Of a stretch of DNA of 11,667 bases, positions 1-7,740 are shown piece after piece. The notes beneath the pieces were generated by a model. The model was not told the DNA's origin, made no database searches, and saw only the letters and a program-made list of their open reading frames with translations. Source of the stretch: Larix sibirica (Eukaryota > Streptophyta > Pinopsida > Pinales > Pinaceae). The position numbers and the translations under genes were made by a program. The stretch spans positions 1 to 11,667 of the forward strand of contig NWUY0303904715.1 of assembly GCA_004151065.3 (NCBI GenBank). Reading direction: 5' to 3'. The first letter of the stretch is position 1. Each line of letters begins with the position of its first letter.

Positions 1-149
1 GAGAAACTTTGCATATTTGTGTATAGTGATTTGGATTCATATGTATGCAGATGAATATATTTTTTTCAAAATTTGAATATTTTATGTATTTTTTGGTTAA
101 CTAGTTTTTTGCTGTCAATCAACTCAATGACTGGTACAGTTCTGATAAC
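1..149. other. AT-rich flank, no gene recognised
   Basis: The sequence is AT-rich with short overlapping open frames on both strands. The minus-strand frame that carries copia motifs just to the right stays open down to about position 66, but past position 150 its residues no longer match the expected copia sequence. This is either a rearranged end of the copia remnant or unrelated flank. I see no promoter, RNA gene or repeat here. Confidence 0.4.
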
Positions 150-730
150 ATTGCTCACTAGATACATAAGAAAACCAATCAAATGCTTGTATAGAGAAGG
201 ACCTACCAAATTTGAATCCAAGTCAATAGATAACTTCAGATTTGGAACCATGGAAGTGCTTAGTGCATAGATGTTTGCAATCTACCATATGAAACTGCTT
301 TCAAATCTCTACCGCATACTTCCCCTAACCAAGAAAGACTTCCTCGGAACCCTACAAAACCTCTAAAGCCAAAAAATAGTGCATTGAAGCTATTTCCTTC
401 ATGTCAAATCACTTGCCAATTTCTTCTTGCACCTATGAGCTCTTCCAAACTACCTATCAAGACCAAGGCATTTACATACAGCACTAAGACAAGCAGATCA
501 GATTTATCAAATAAATGATACAAATTACAATAAGCAAAAGTCTTAGTGAAGCCCAAGCTCTGTAAGTACTCATCAATCTAAGAGTACCAAGTATGTGGTG
601 CCTGCTTTAGCCCATAAAGGGCGTTCTTCAACCTCCATACATAATTATTCGGCCCATCCACCTCAAAACATCTTGGTTGACTAAATACTTCTTCTTCAAT
701 CAAACCATTAGGAAAAGTAGTCTTAACATC
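150..730 (-). pseudogene. Ty1/copia retrotransposon polymerase fragment (reverse transcriptase into RNase H junction)
   Basis: This is a remnant of a copia-type Pol, which copies element RNA into DNA in cytoplasmic particles. Read on the minus strand from 730, it gives DVKTTFPNGLIEEEVF, then RLKNALYGLKQAPHTWYS, then NLYH, LYVNAL and MHYF. The RT/RNase H linker follows as NLKLSIDLDSNLV and LIGFLMYL near 155-240. This is the normal order of copia RT motifs. The copy is dead: a stop interrupts the WYS-IDEY region (578-580), there are several frameshifts between 300 and 420, and the YxDD catalytic box reads YVNA (467-478), so both aspartates are gone. Gag, protease, integrase and the start of RT are absent, because similarity stops exactly at 730 where the LTR-like block begins. 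Assignment to copia is firm; the subfamily is unknown. Confidence 0.88.
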
Positions 731-2190
731 TGTAATGACCCTTACCAAGTGTCATTAATTTTTCCACTCAAGCTAGATATGATTTTGGTCGATGGATAAT
801 GTCAAACACTCAGTGTACCTACCCTGTTATTGCCATAAGGTTCCCAAACTCAGATCTGAATATGTTGTGCTAATTGATAGTATGCTTTTAGGCGGCCCCT
901 TTACCAAGTATTGGGTTTAAAGGTATTATCTCTGCTGTATGTGATCCCCTTGGCCTCAACTCTGACTGTAGTATTGTTCTACTGTTGGTTTCAGAATGGT
1001 AGCTTTAAACAACAATAAAATATCTACTGCTGTAGATGTCTGTCTACAAGATCCTCTTGAACCCACTGTTCTGTACTAATGTGGAGTTAAGTTTATATGA
1101 ATCATGATCACCACATTACCCTATGCTGATTGTTATCATGATATTCAATATAGACAATATTGATGCATAACAGTAATTAAATAATCATCAAAAACCAGAC
1201 TAAAGGGTCACATTCAAATCTTCATTTTTTATTTAAAAGAGTGTTTACATGCCTGGAAATGATGGACAGTGATTCTTAGGTTGTACCCTTTCCAATATTC
1301 AAGAATTCTTCTGCTGTAGTGCAAGGCTGCTCTCCACAGGAGGAATAAGTTCTACCTTAACCAGGTTCAGTGTACAAATGACAAGAGGCTGCTGTAGCTA
1401 ACTCGACCCCAACCTTGATGGGCTGTTTCAGGAAAATCGCCCCCCACAGTAGTGCCTTCTCTTCCACGTTTATCCCACTTGAAAATGCAAACGCAGGCTA
1501 GAGGTAAAACCAGCTTCTTCTTAGCAAATGGTGGGGCAATGTTCTCAGTGACGAGTAGCAGTCTTCTCCTTCCTGCAACTTGAGCAGTGAACAGAAATGC
1601 GCCCCTCTCAATGGCAGAGATCTGGAAATGAAGAACACAGAGGCAAGTGAGCCCTCCCACAAATGAAATCTCCTTCAACAAGTCTGTACAGCCAGCAAGA
1701 AGTTAAAGGGAAGCTCTCTAAGTGATAACTCAACCTCCAAAGGAAGAATGGTAACCCAGGAATAAGTGTATTGACTGGTGTGACCTCCCTCAAGCCTGGA
1801 AGTGCGCCCTCCTGTAGTGGTAATAGTCACAACTGAATGGATGTGGAGCTGGATGGTGAGGGAAATTGACCTCCTTTTCTTCTGATCAAAATGGCATGAA
1901 TTTCAATGGAGCTTAGACAACCCTCCCAACAAGTGCGCCCCCATCCTTAACCTCCGAAATCTCTGCTTAAACCACAAATCTGAAGATGATAAAACATCAA
2001 ACCACCAGAATGAAGTCCAACCGAGAAATTTGGTTGATTTCTCCTCAACAATAGCTAGGGTGGGTTTGTCTCACCACTGTAACTATCTCCTCTCCCTTAG
2101 TATTTTGTCCAAGAGAAGCTAAAGCTCAAGAGCTCTCAAGTTAAAAAAATGCTAATAACAAGAATGAATGAAAAGTGAGGCTTCCTCCCT

Positions 2191-2198
2191 CTTTTATT
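2191..2198 (-). promoter_or_regulatory. Possible TATA-like element in the LTR-like block
   Basis: On the minus strand this reads AATAAAAG, followed by a purine-rich run (GAGGGAGGAAG). It lies about 205 bp inside the right end of the LTR-like block, where a U3 promoter would sit if the element points leftward. The start site is not visible. The surroundings are AT-rich, so a chance match is possible. Confidence 0.25.
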
Positions 2199-2244
2199 CT
2201 CATCTGGACCTTTTTGGCCATTTTTACCTTTTTGCTCTTTTTAA

Positions 2245-2278
2245 TAATAAAGTGACTTTGCCAATAGTCACTTTATTA
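2245..2278. repeat. 13-bp perfect inverted repeat in the LTR-like block
   Basis: The arms 2245-2257 (TAATAAAGTGACT) and 2266-2278 (AGTCACTTTATTA) are perfect complements around an 8-nt loop. A third copy of the AAAGTCACTTT core follows near 2299-2310, so the motif occurs three times within about 65 bp. The position in the putative U3 region, just upstream of the TATA-like site in minus orientation, is where LTR enhancer repeats often lie. A regulatory role is inferred. Confidence 0.6.
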
Positions 2279-2402
2279 ATTTATTACTCAATGTCACTCT
2301 ATAAAGTCACTTTTTGCCTGGTGTCATTGAATAATTAATTAATTCCTTTTTCATCCTCCCATCATTTAGAGCTCTTCGTCCTGGTTCCAACAAGCTATTA
2401 CA

Positions 2403-2605
2403 CTAAGGCCTTCCCTCAAATAAAATGCCCCAAATAACACCCTTAGTGCCATTAATTAATTTATGCCCAATAATTCTCCCAATCTGTGGGTATTGCCAGA
2501 ATGCAACGGAACCACGAACGGACCATGCGGAAATGATCCTAATGATGAATAAGGGTAAATGGACTAGGTTGGGGCCCCATAAAACTCCTCCGAGCTCTTT
2601 GCTAA
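2403..2605. other. Unassigned stretch between the LTR-like block and LINE A
   Basis: About 200 bp lie between the LTR-like end and the first recognisable LINE residues. Short open frames occur on both strands (2425-2616 plus, 2403-2669 minus), but neither shows a known motif. It may be the decayed endonuclease-RT linker of LINE A, because LINE-like residues begin immediately to the right without a visible boundary. Confidence 0.35.
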
Positions 2606-2993
2606 TTGTCGAATAGAATGACAGCCCCCTACGGCAAATCACCCTAGAAGAGGTAGAAGCTGCAGTCATGGAAATGCTAGCAGGAAAATCTCCAAGACCT
2701 AATGGTTTAGCATTAGACTTTTACCATCACAACTGGAAATTGTGCAACGGGATATATGGGCAACGGAGTAAGAAGCTAGAACTCGTCTAAATGTGTTGCC
2801 TAACTAAAATTCTACATTTTTTATGCTCATCCCCAAAGAGGATAATGCTTCGACCCCCGGTAAGTTTCGTCCCATCTCTCTCTACAATGTAATTCTCAAA
2901 ATTATCACCAAAGTCATCGCCAATGGGCTCAAACCCAATCTCTCTCATCTGATATTAGGGGAACAATCTGGCTATGTTGAAGGGCGTCAAATC
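2606..2993 (+). pseudogene. LINE A ORF2: N-terminal part of the reverse transcriptase
   Basis: The first frame (from about 2641) reads LEEVEAAVMEMLAGKSPRPNG, the entry motif of L1-type RTs (usually KSPGPDG), then DFYHHNWKL. After a frameshift before 2823, another frame reads LIPKEDNASTPGKFRPIS, then KIITKVIANGLKP and GEQSGYVEGRQI, which are RT motifs 1-2 in the normal order and spacing. Similarity ends at the Ile codon at 2991-2993. The palm with the catalytic aspartates should follow, but the next sequence is from well downstream of the RT domain in a different frame. The fragment therefore cannot have polymerase activity. Identification as L1-clade RT is confident from these motifs. Confidence 0.88.
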
Positions 2994-2997
2994 TCTC

Positions 2998-4145
2998 TGT
3001 GCAAAACTTTGGTGGCGATGGCTCCACAATTCCACTTCCCTTTGGCTTCAAACTTAGAAACAAAAATATGCCTCCACCTCCAACAAGGAAAATTTAATTT
3101 GCATGCAAGGCACCAATCCAGAATCCCTCATCTGGAACGTAGCTTGGATCAATAAACCCCTCATCCAACAGCATGCCTTCTAGGACATCATAAATGGGAA
3201 ATACGCTCTCTTATGGGACAATGCTTGGCTCCAAAGTCCAAAATTGAATAGCCTATGGTACCATGAAAGCCTCAATAGGGCTCTCCAAGCAGCTCACTAC
3301 ACCTTGATCTACCACTTCTGGGATGAATCGGCTAATCAAAGTCACTGGAGAATCTAGAAAGAAAGGAATCATTGGTCGGTCACCCACTCGTATTTCTCAT
3401 GAGAGTACATCTGGACTAACCTCCAATCCAAACGAATTCACAATCACAATGGACCTAACATTCTCCAATGGGGCTATCAAAGTAAAGGTACCTACAACAT
3501 CAAAGAAGCATGCTCACTTCTTGCTAAAGCATAGTAGGGATCCAGGTAGAAGAATATGGAAGCAAATTTAAGATCAGAACTTGTGGTCGAAAGTCTCCAC
3601 CTTCCTCTCGCTGGTGGCTTGAGGAAAACTCTAACCTGGGACCAACTGCATCGAAGAGGATTTGAAGGACTATCTAGAAGTGTTCTCTGTGAAAATCACC
3701 TTGAATATCTAGAACATCTATTCAACCTCTACCACTTCAACTCTCCTCTCTGGGATCAAGGCACTCTCATCTTTAGAACACAGGACCATGACCAGGACAA
3801 CATCACCAACACCATAGCCAATTAGAGAACCCAATCCTTCAACAATGATCTGGTTAATCATATCTGGTGACTCTTCCCAAGATTCCTCCCGTGGGAAACC
3901 TGGAAGGAACGCAATTGTCGCATCTTCAAAGGCATCTCCCAGACTCCTAATCAAATGTGGTCTCGAATTCAATCAAACATCAGTGAAACAGTGGCTCTCA
4001 AAACTTGGAAGGATCAAGACTAGCAAGGGAGCCCTAAAGACAGGCAAATTTTGCAAGCTTGGGGACTCTCCTCCCTTGCCCCATCTCTCCATAGACCTCG
4101 TCTTCCCCCCAAATTCAACAGCTCGATCTCTTAGTCCCCCCCATC
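2998..4145 (+). pseudogene. LINE A ORF2: post-RT and zinc-finger-like (zf-RVT) region
   Basis: From 2998 the frame reads CAKLWWRWLHNS, SLIWNVAWINKPLIQQHAF and DIINGKYALLWDNAW, which is the conserved region after the RT domain of plant L1 ORF2. It is interrupted by TAG at 3055-3057 and 3181-3183. After frame changes, 3554-3620 carries NLWSKVSTFL and 3630-3810 carries LTWDQLHRRGFEG, then VLCEN, LEHLFNLYHF and LWDQGTLIF. This matches the zf-RVT module, but a usual Cys appears as Tyr in LFNLYHF. Near 3880-4020 a frame reads LPWETWKERNCRIFKG and ALKTWKDQD, the usual spacer before RNase H. Multiple stops and at least three frame changes show a long-dead copy. Confidence 0.85.
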
Positions 4146-4718
4146 CCCAACTATTTCAAGCTCAATTTTGATGGAGCAAGCAAAGGCAATCCAGGGCCTG
4201 CCAGTTACGAGGGCATCTTTCGGAATAGCTCAAGTAACATTCTAAGAATTTATGTGGGCTCCTTAGGGGTGGATACCAATAATGTAGTTGAATTGTATGC
4301 AATGGCTCAAGGCATCTATATAGCCAATCGGGAAGGCTACCACAAACTCATAGTTGAGGGATACTCCCTTCTCATTATTCAGATCCTTACCAGAATTCTC
4401 AACGGTTCAACCATTAGCAAAGTCCTTCCCAGCTAGAGATTGGCTGCAAAGATGGAATGGCTTGTCTCAATATTATCTCAAACAATGGCAATCATCCTCA
4501 ACATGTTCGCAGGACTACCAAACAAATTGGCAGACAAGCTGGCAAACGTAGGAGTGTCAACCCCCCCAGACCTCAACAACAAATGGCAACACATCCCTCC
4601 TTCCCTCTTCAAAGAGGATTGTCTCAAAATCAGCCATCGGGATATGGTTCCCCACGATGGGTGCTTGGAGGAGACAACTCACCACACATGTGGACTGCCA
4701 AACCCACACGCGACATAA
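4146..4718 (+). pseudogene. LINE A ORF2: C-terminal RNase H domain and ORF2 end
   Basis: The frame starting PNYFKLNFDGASKGNPGP is the opening of an RVT_3-type RNase H, the family that degrades RNA in RNA-DNA hybrids. The catalytic positions are visible. The first Asp is retained (FDGAS, 4170-4172) and the Glu is retained (NNVVELYAMAQG, 4290-4292). The second Asp is replaced by Tyr (VEGYSLLI, 4362-4364). The distal Asp region is present (NKLADKLANVGV, near 4521-4556). TAG at 4434-4436 breaks the frame where a Trp is expected (S-stop-RLAA). Otherwise the same frame stays open to TAA at 4716-4718, ending in GLPNPHAT. The tail from 4447 onward is part of a tandem duplication. Domain identity is firm; the product is inactive. 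Confidence 0.88.
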
Positions 4719-4862
4719 GTTGGCCTCCACATGGCAGTTGCCCTGAATGCGATCATCATCAACATTCATGGGACATTATGCAGACATCAGTTCAACTCGG
4801 GGACATTCTAGCTCCCTTGCACGAAAGTAGTACCACCACCCTACTCTGATTCCAAAACTCAT
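4447..4862 (+). repeat. Tandem duplication, first copy (416 bp)
   Basis: This unit covers the last part of RNase H (from KMEWLV), the ORF2 stop and 144 bp of the following untranslated sequence. It begins CAAAGATGGAATGG and is followed directly by the second copy. Compared base by base with the second copy it shows about 18 substitutions and one single-base gap, roughly 95-96% identity. A CAA triplet is shared at the left end (4447-4449), the middle junction (4863-4865) and the right end (5280-5282), which fits a microhomology or template-switch origin. Confidence 0.95.
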
Positions 4863-5279
4863 CAAAGATGGAATGGCTTGTCTCAATATTATCTCAAACA
4901 ATGGCAATCATCCCTCAACATGTTCGCGGGACTACCAAAAAAATTAGCAGACAAGCTAGCAAACGCAGGAGTGTCAACCCCCCCAGACCTCAAGAACAAA
5001 TGGCAACATGTCCCTCCTTCCCTCTTCAAAGAGGATTGTCTCAAAATCAACGATCAGGATATGGTTCCCCACGATGGGTGCTTGGAGGAGACAACTCACC
5101 ACACATGTGGATTGCCAAACCCACACGTGGCATAAGTTGGCCTCCACATGGCGGTTTCCCTGAATGCGATCATCATCAACATTCATGGGACATTATGCAG
5201 ACATCAGTTCAACTCAAGGACATTCTAGCTCCCTTGCACGAAAGTAGTACCACCACCCTACTCTGATTCCAAAACTCAT
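4863..5279 (+). repeat. Tandem duplication, second copy (417 bp)
   Basis: This copy directly follows the first. It has one extra C (ATCATCCCTCAAC against ATCATCCTCAAC), which puts the LADKLAN motif out of frame with the preceding KMEWLV residues. The frame from about 4878 recovers NMFAGLPKKLADKLANAGV and ends in NPHVA at the stop 5133-5135, so the ORF2 C-terminus is present twice. Sequence beyond 5282 is single-copy and leads to the next coding segment. Confidence 0.95.
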
Positions 5280-5282
5280 CAA

Positions 5283-5520
5283 CCATCCGAAAGCTATGAT
5301 GAAATCTTCTACATCTGCTCACAGTCGGATTTACTACTGAGGTAAGGATGCCCAAGTCTATCTCATGATGAAATGGTTAAACGAGGGTTTTCAATCCAGC
5401 AGCCACAACATTCGGCTTCAGTTCTTGATCATTTTGAAGAATTGTGCTGGTGATGAGTTGGGAGGTTGCCATAACTTCTAGATTGATATCGATTCGAGAA
5501 GGCTTCCCACTAGTATAGCC
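5283..5520 (+). other. Spacer between the duplicated ORF2 end and the downstream coding segment
   Basis: No recognisable motif was seen here. The frame of the coding segment starting at 5521 extends upstream only to a TAG near 5480, reading IDIDSRRLPTSIA before the Met. A minus-strand open frame (5377-5637) overlaps but looks like a shadow. The region is single-copy within the window. Confidence 0.4.
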
Positions 5521-6151
5521 ATGGTTAGAAGCAAGAAAACCAAGCGCAAGCACCCTGCTGGTACGAGCCGCTCCCACATATCGTGCGTCATGGCCGAACA
5601 AGAAAAGGCCAAAGCAGGCTTCTCTGGTGTGGTTCATCTGGAAGCACGTCGTCGTTTAGGCACAATGGAAGCTCGAATGCAAAACAATCTTCAGCGTCCT
5701 GAGACAAAGGAACTCATCACGAACTTGGTGAGTCTCATGGAGGACCCAAGCTCCACTCGAACTCGTGAGACCCGCTACACCAAAACACTCACCATGCTCT
5801 AGTATACAAAGGCTCGCCTGAGTCGGACCATTTCGGAATGTGTCATTGGGACGCTTCAAATTGACAATGGTGGATTGAGCTTGGTAGACAGAATGGACTG
5901 TGCCTGGAGAATTGGACCAAGCACCTGGGGTGAAGGCTCAAATGGACTTCAATGCCAAGCTGAATGCTCTCACCTAAGAACTCACTAGCAAGGTTTTCAG
6001 TAAACTGACCTCTTCCTCGCTACAAGCCAGTCTCATCTATCGCAGGCATCCGAACCCCCCTCCTCGAGGAGAGCCATCAAGCGTGAAAGGAGAAATGGAT
6101 TTAGTAGGGGACTGCAAGACCGGGCCCATCGACATCTCTAACTCGGATTAG
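5521..6151 (+). pseudogene. Unrecognised decayed coding segment downstream of LINE A ORF2 (about 210 codons)
   Basis: I do not recognise this protein. The first part (5521-5799) opens with MVRSKKTKRKHPAG, a basic stretch resembling a nuclear-localisation signal. It continues through a charged, probably helical region (NNLQRPETKELITNLVSLME) to TAG at 5800-5802, and then reads on in frame for about 35 codons (YTKARLSRTISECVIGTLQI). Between about 5893 and 5920 the reading moves to another frame: LDQAPGVKAQMDFNAKL, one TAA at 5975-5977, then ELTSKVFSKLTSSSLQASL, PPPRGEPSSVKGEMDLVG and the end IDISNSD-TAG (6149-6151). Two long frames joined by one frameshift and two simple stops suggest a former gene rather than chance. 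It could be an extra LINE ORF or a captured or unrelated host sequence. Confidence 0.5.
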
Positions 6152-6341
6152 TCCATCTAATTATCAGGTCTTCTTTGTTTTGTTTGTTTTTGTTTACTTC
6201 TTTTTTGGACCTCTCTACAATAATCCTTTATTTTTCCTAGTCATAAACCCCGGCCTATGGGGGTAATTATCTATGCTCTCTGCTTTTAGCTTTCGAGGTT
6301 TTGAACTAGTTCTTAGTTTTCAGTATACTTCTCAGTAAAAA
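6152..6341 (+). other. Probable 3' untranslated region of LINE A with a small hairpin
   Basis: A T-rich run (GTTTTGTTTGTTTTTG near 6175-6195) follows the last stop. ACCCC (6247-6251) and GGGGT (6260-6264) then form a 5-bp stem around an 8-nt loop. The block ends GTAAAAAACTCC. Stem-loops near the 3' end are used by some LINE reverse transcriptases to recognise their own RNA; whether this one is such a site is inference. A very short A run is the only candidate tail, and no target-site duplication was identified. Confidence 0.4.
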
Positions 6342-7300
6342 ACTCCATGATCAGACCTTTGTGGCTACTATTCCTGAAGACATATGTACTCTATGTTTTT
6401 TGTATATATATAGATTCGAATTTTACCAAAAAGAATATATTTGGTAAAATTAAAGTGCCTGACAACAAGATCCATAAGGGACTTGTCAAGCACTTTGAAG
6501 CGAAAGACAATAGATTAGAACTGGCCCAGAATACTCTCAACAATTTCTTTCATGAAACTGGCAACTAGTTCAGTAGAAGAACTCTTTTACTTTGGAGCTG
6601 ATGCCCGTCCGTTGATAAACTAAGTAAATTTCAAGAAAAATGATCTGCCTCTTAATATATCAAAATGATTATGCCAAGCTTAGGTATATAATTTGATTTT
6701 GTGTTTGCTTTTAATTTTATAAAATATTTCCTTCGATTAATATTATAAAGAGTTGTCCATACCACATAAAAGGCCACAAATCCAATTCCCCGGGCTCTAT
6801 CCAATCTCCAAAATTAAGTGGTTTTGAAACAATAAAATCCCATTAAACACCAGTCGATTCGTGCTGTGGGTACAATCACATGATTGTTACTCTGGCACGA
6901 TCATTAAGTTTTTGGATTCATGGTGTGGCTACCGGTATTCGAGCCTAGGTTTCCACCACGGCTGGGGTGTCCGAGTACTGTTGTTCCTGAAGGGTTTTCC
7001 TAAGCGTCCACCTCAAACTGCGACCAAAACTGAAGTAAGTTCTACACCTTTAGGGTAGGAAAATCGTGTGGGAATGGATGAAAATGGTCTCCATAACTAC
7101 TTTTATGGCTGAATTCCACAAACAAAATAGATACACATACAGAAACGATGGTGTAACTGGCATCAAATGTAGATAAAATCAATTTAAGATAGGTCAAAGA
7201 TCCATCTAGGTTGGGAATCGTGGTATACTAGTAAATCCACTCAAACTAGGGTTCTCGACAGAGCAAACACTCTGTCTCACAGGGTCGTGACTGCGCTTGA
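6342..7300. other. No recognised gene (6.34-7.30 kb)
   Basis: A 73-codon plus frame at 6347-6568 and a 65-codon plus frame at 6861-7058 are open, but neither carries a known motif. The stretch 6880-7040 is less AT-rich than its surroundings and ends near a GTAAGT (7035-7040) that looks like a splice donor. No matching acceptor or consistent reading frame supports an exon. No terminal repeats, tRNA-like boxes or retroelement motifs were seen. Confidence 0.4.
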
Positions 7301-7317
7301 CTTCTTTTCCCAAACCA

Positions 7318-7398
7318 GGGGGCATCTCTTTTCCGATAGAAGCTGAGTTTAACGCACCGGCCAGATATATAGATAGGGGGACATCTCCTTTCCGATAG
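7318..7398 (+). repeat. Pair of imperfect 22/23-bp direct repeats
   Basis: GGGGGCATCTCTTTTCCGAT starts at 7318 and GGGGGACATCTCCTTTCCGA starts at 7376. Both units continue to ...GATAG (ends 7339 and 7398) and differ by one base and one single-base gap. Between and after them lie short GATAGATAGG runs. The spacing is 58-59 bp. They may be remnants of a local tandem repeat of about 58 bp; I cannot link them to an element. Confidence 0.7.
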
Positions 7399-7453
7399 GT
7401 AGATAGGTTCTCGATAAAGGCTTTGAACTCCAGCTGTATAGGAAGGGACCACG

Positions 7454-7740
7454 ATGAGATACATACAGTTAGAGCACAAAATTAAGATTGTGAATGAAAA
7501 AATTTCCAAACTAAAACACATTAACCCTCACCTTTGGAATATTCTACAAGCACTGAAATTGCTTCGGACCGATCTGTGGCTTGTGCTTGTTCCGGTGGTG
7601 CTTGTGCTTCGAGGTTATATCGATGGCAATCTGTGGAAGGAAGTAAAAAGGCTAGGTGGGATGCGGAGGCATGTGCTGGATAAACGATCAATCAAACACT
7701 TAACAATGGCCTCGACTTACTGAATGAATGACAACGTTGA
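7454..7740 (+). other. Unrecognised open stretch, possible decayed exon
   Basis: One plus frame is open for 89 codons (7454-7723). It begins with a Lys-rich segment (HKIKIVNEKISKLKH), followed by a hydrophobic run (LWLVLVPVVLVL). A second frame over 7558-7680 reads SVACACSGGACASRLYRWQS and EGSKKARWDAEACAG, which has a more protein-like composition. The two cannot both be coding, and I recognise neither. The stretch ends near CAG-GTTAGTGG, a possible splice donor. Local GC is higher than in the following AT-rich DNA. It is either a fragment of a host gene or chance. Confidence 0.25.

Larger units (their letters stand above)
731..2402 (-). mobile_element. LTR-like block (probable solo or truncated LTR of an LTR retrotransposon)
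   Basis: The block opens with TGTAATGACCC at 731 and closes with GCTATTACA at 2402. These extended TG...CA inverted ends (TGTAAT/ATTACA) are typical of plant gypsy LTRs. The left end is supported independently: the copia reading frame runs intact to the Asp codon at 728-730 and then stops. No gag, protease or polymerase motif was seen inside, and the 104-codon minus frame at 1367-1681 resembles nothing known to me. The flanking 5-mers differ (ACATC on the left, CTAAG on the right), so there is no target-site duplication. The block may be one side of a rearranged element, or the right boundary may be wrong. Minus orientation is suggested only by a TATA-like site near 2195. A length of 1672 bp is within the range of plant LTRs. 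Confidence 0.5.
2606..6341 (+). mobile_element. LINE A: degenerate plant L1-type non-LTR retrotransposon
   Basis: The element reads left to right as: the front of an ORF2 reverse transcriptase, post-RT region, zinc-finger-like region, C-terminal RNase H, ORF2 stop at 4716-4718, a second copy of the RNase H tail, a further decayed coding segment (5521-6151), and a T-rich region ending in a short A run (AAAAAA) near 6335-6341. ORF1 and the endonuclease are missing, as in a 5'-truncated copy. I found no target-site duplication, so both ends are estimates. L1-type elements with a C-terminal RNase H are a known plant lineage. Whether 5283-6341 belongs to the same element or is adjoining material is an inference from continuity. 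Confidence 0.75.

Noticed and set aside
73-270. A 65-codon plus-strand open frame at the left edge.
   Set aside because: The opposite strand carries copia linker motifs over the same bases, so this is a shadow frame.
1367-1793. Minus-strand open frames of 104 and 61 codons in the LTR-like block.
   Set aside because: They show no known motif, and LTRs rarely encode protein. They are compatible with chance in a less AT-rich part of the block.
4457-5266. A second reading frame that stays open for 130 and 132 codons in the two tandem copies and ends with the same residues.
   Set aside because: It overlaps the ORF2 RNase H frame, which carries the recognisable LADKLAN motif. Differences between copies in the RNase H part fall at third positions of the ORF2 frame, not of this one. 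Its presence in both copies follows from the duplication.
7020-7040. Exon end with a GTAAGT splice donor.
   Set aside because: The motif is short and no acceptor, consistent frame or recognisable protein accompanies it.
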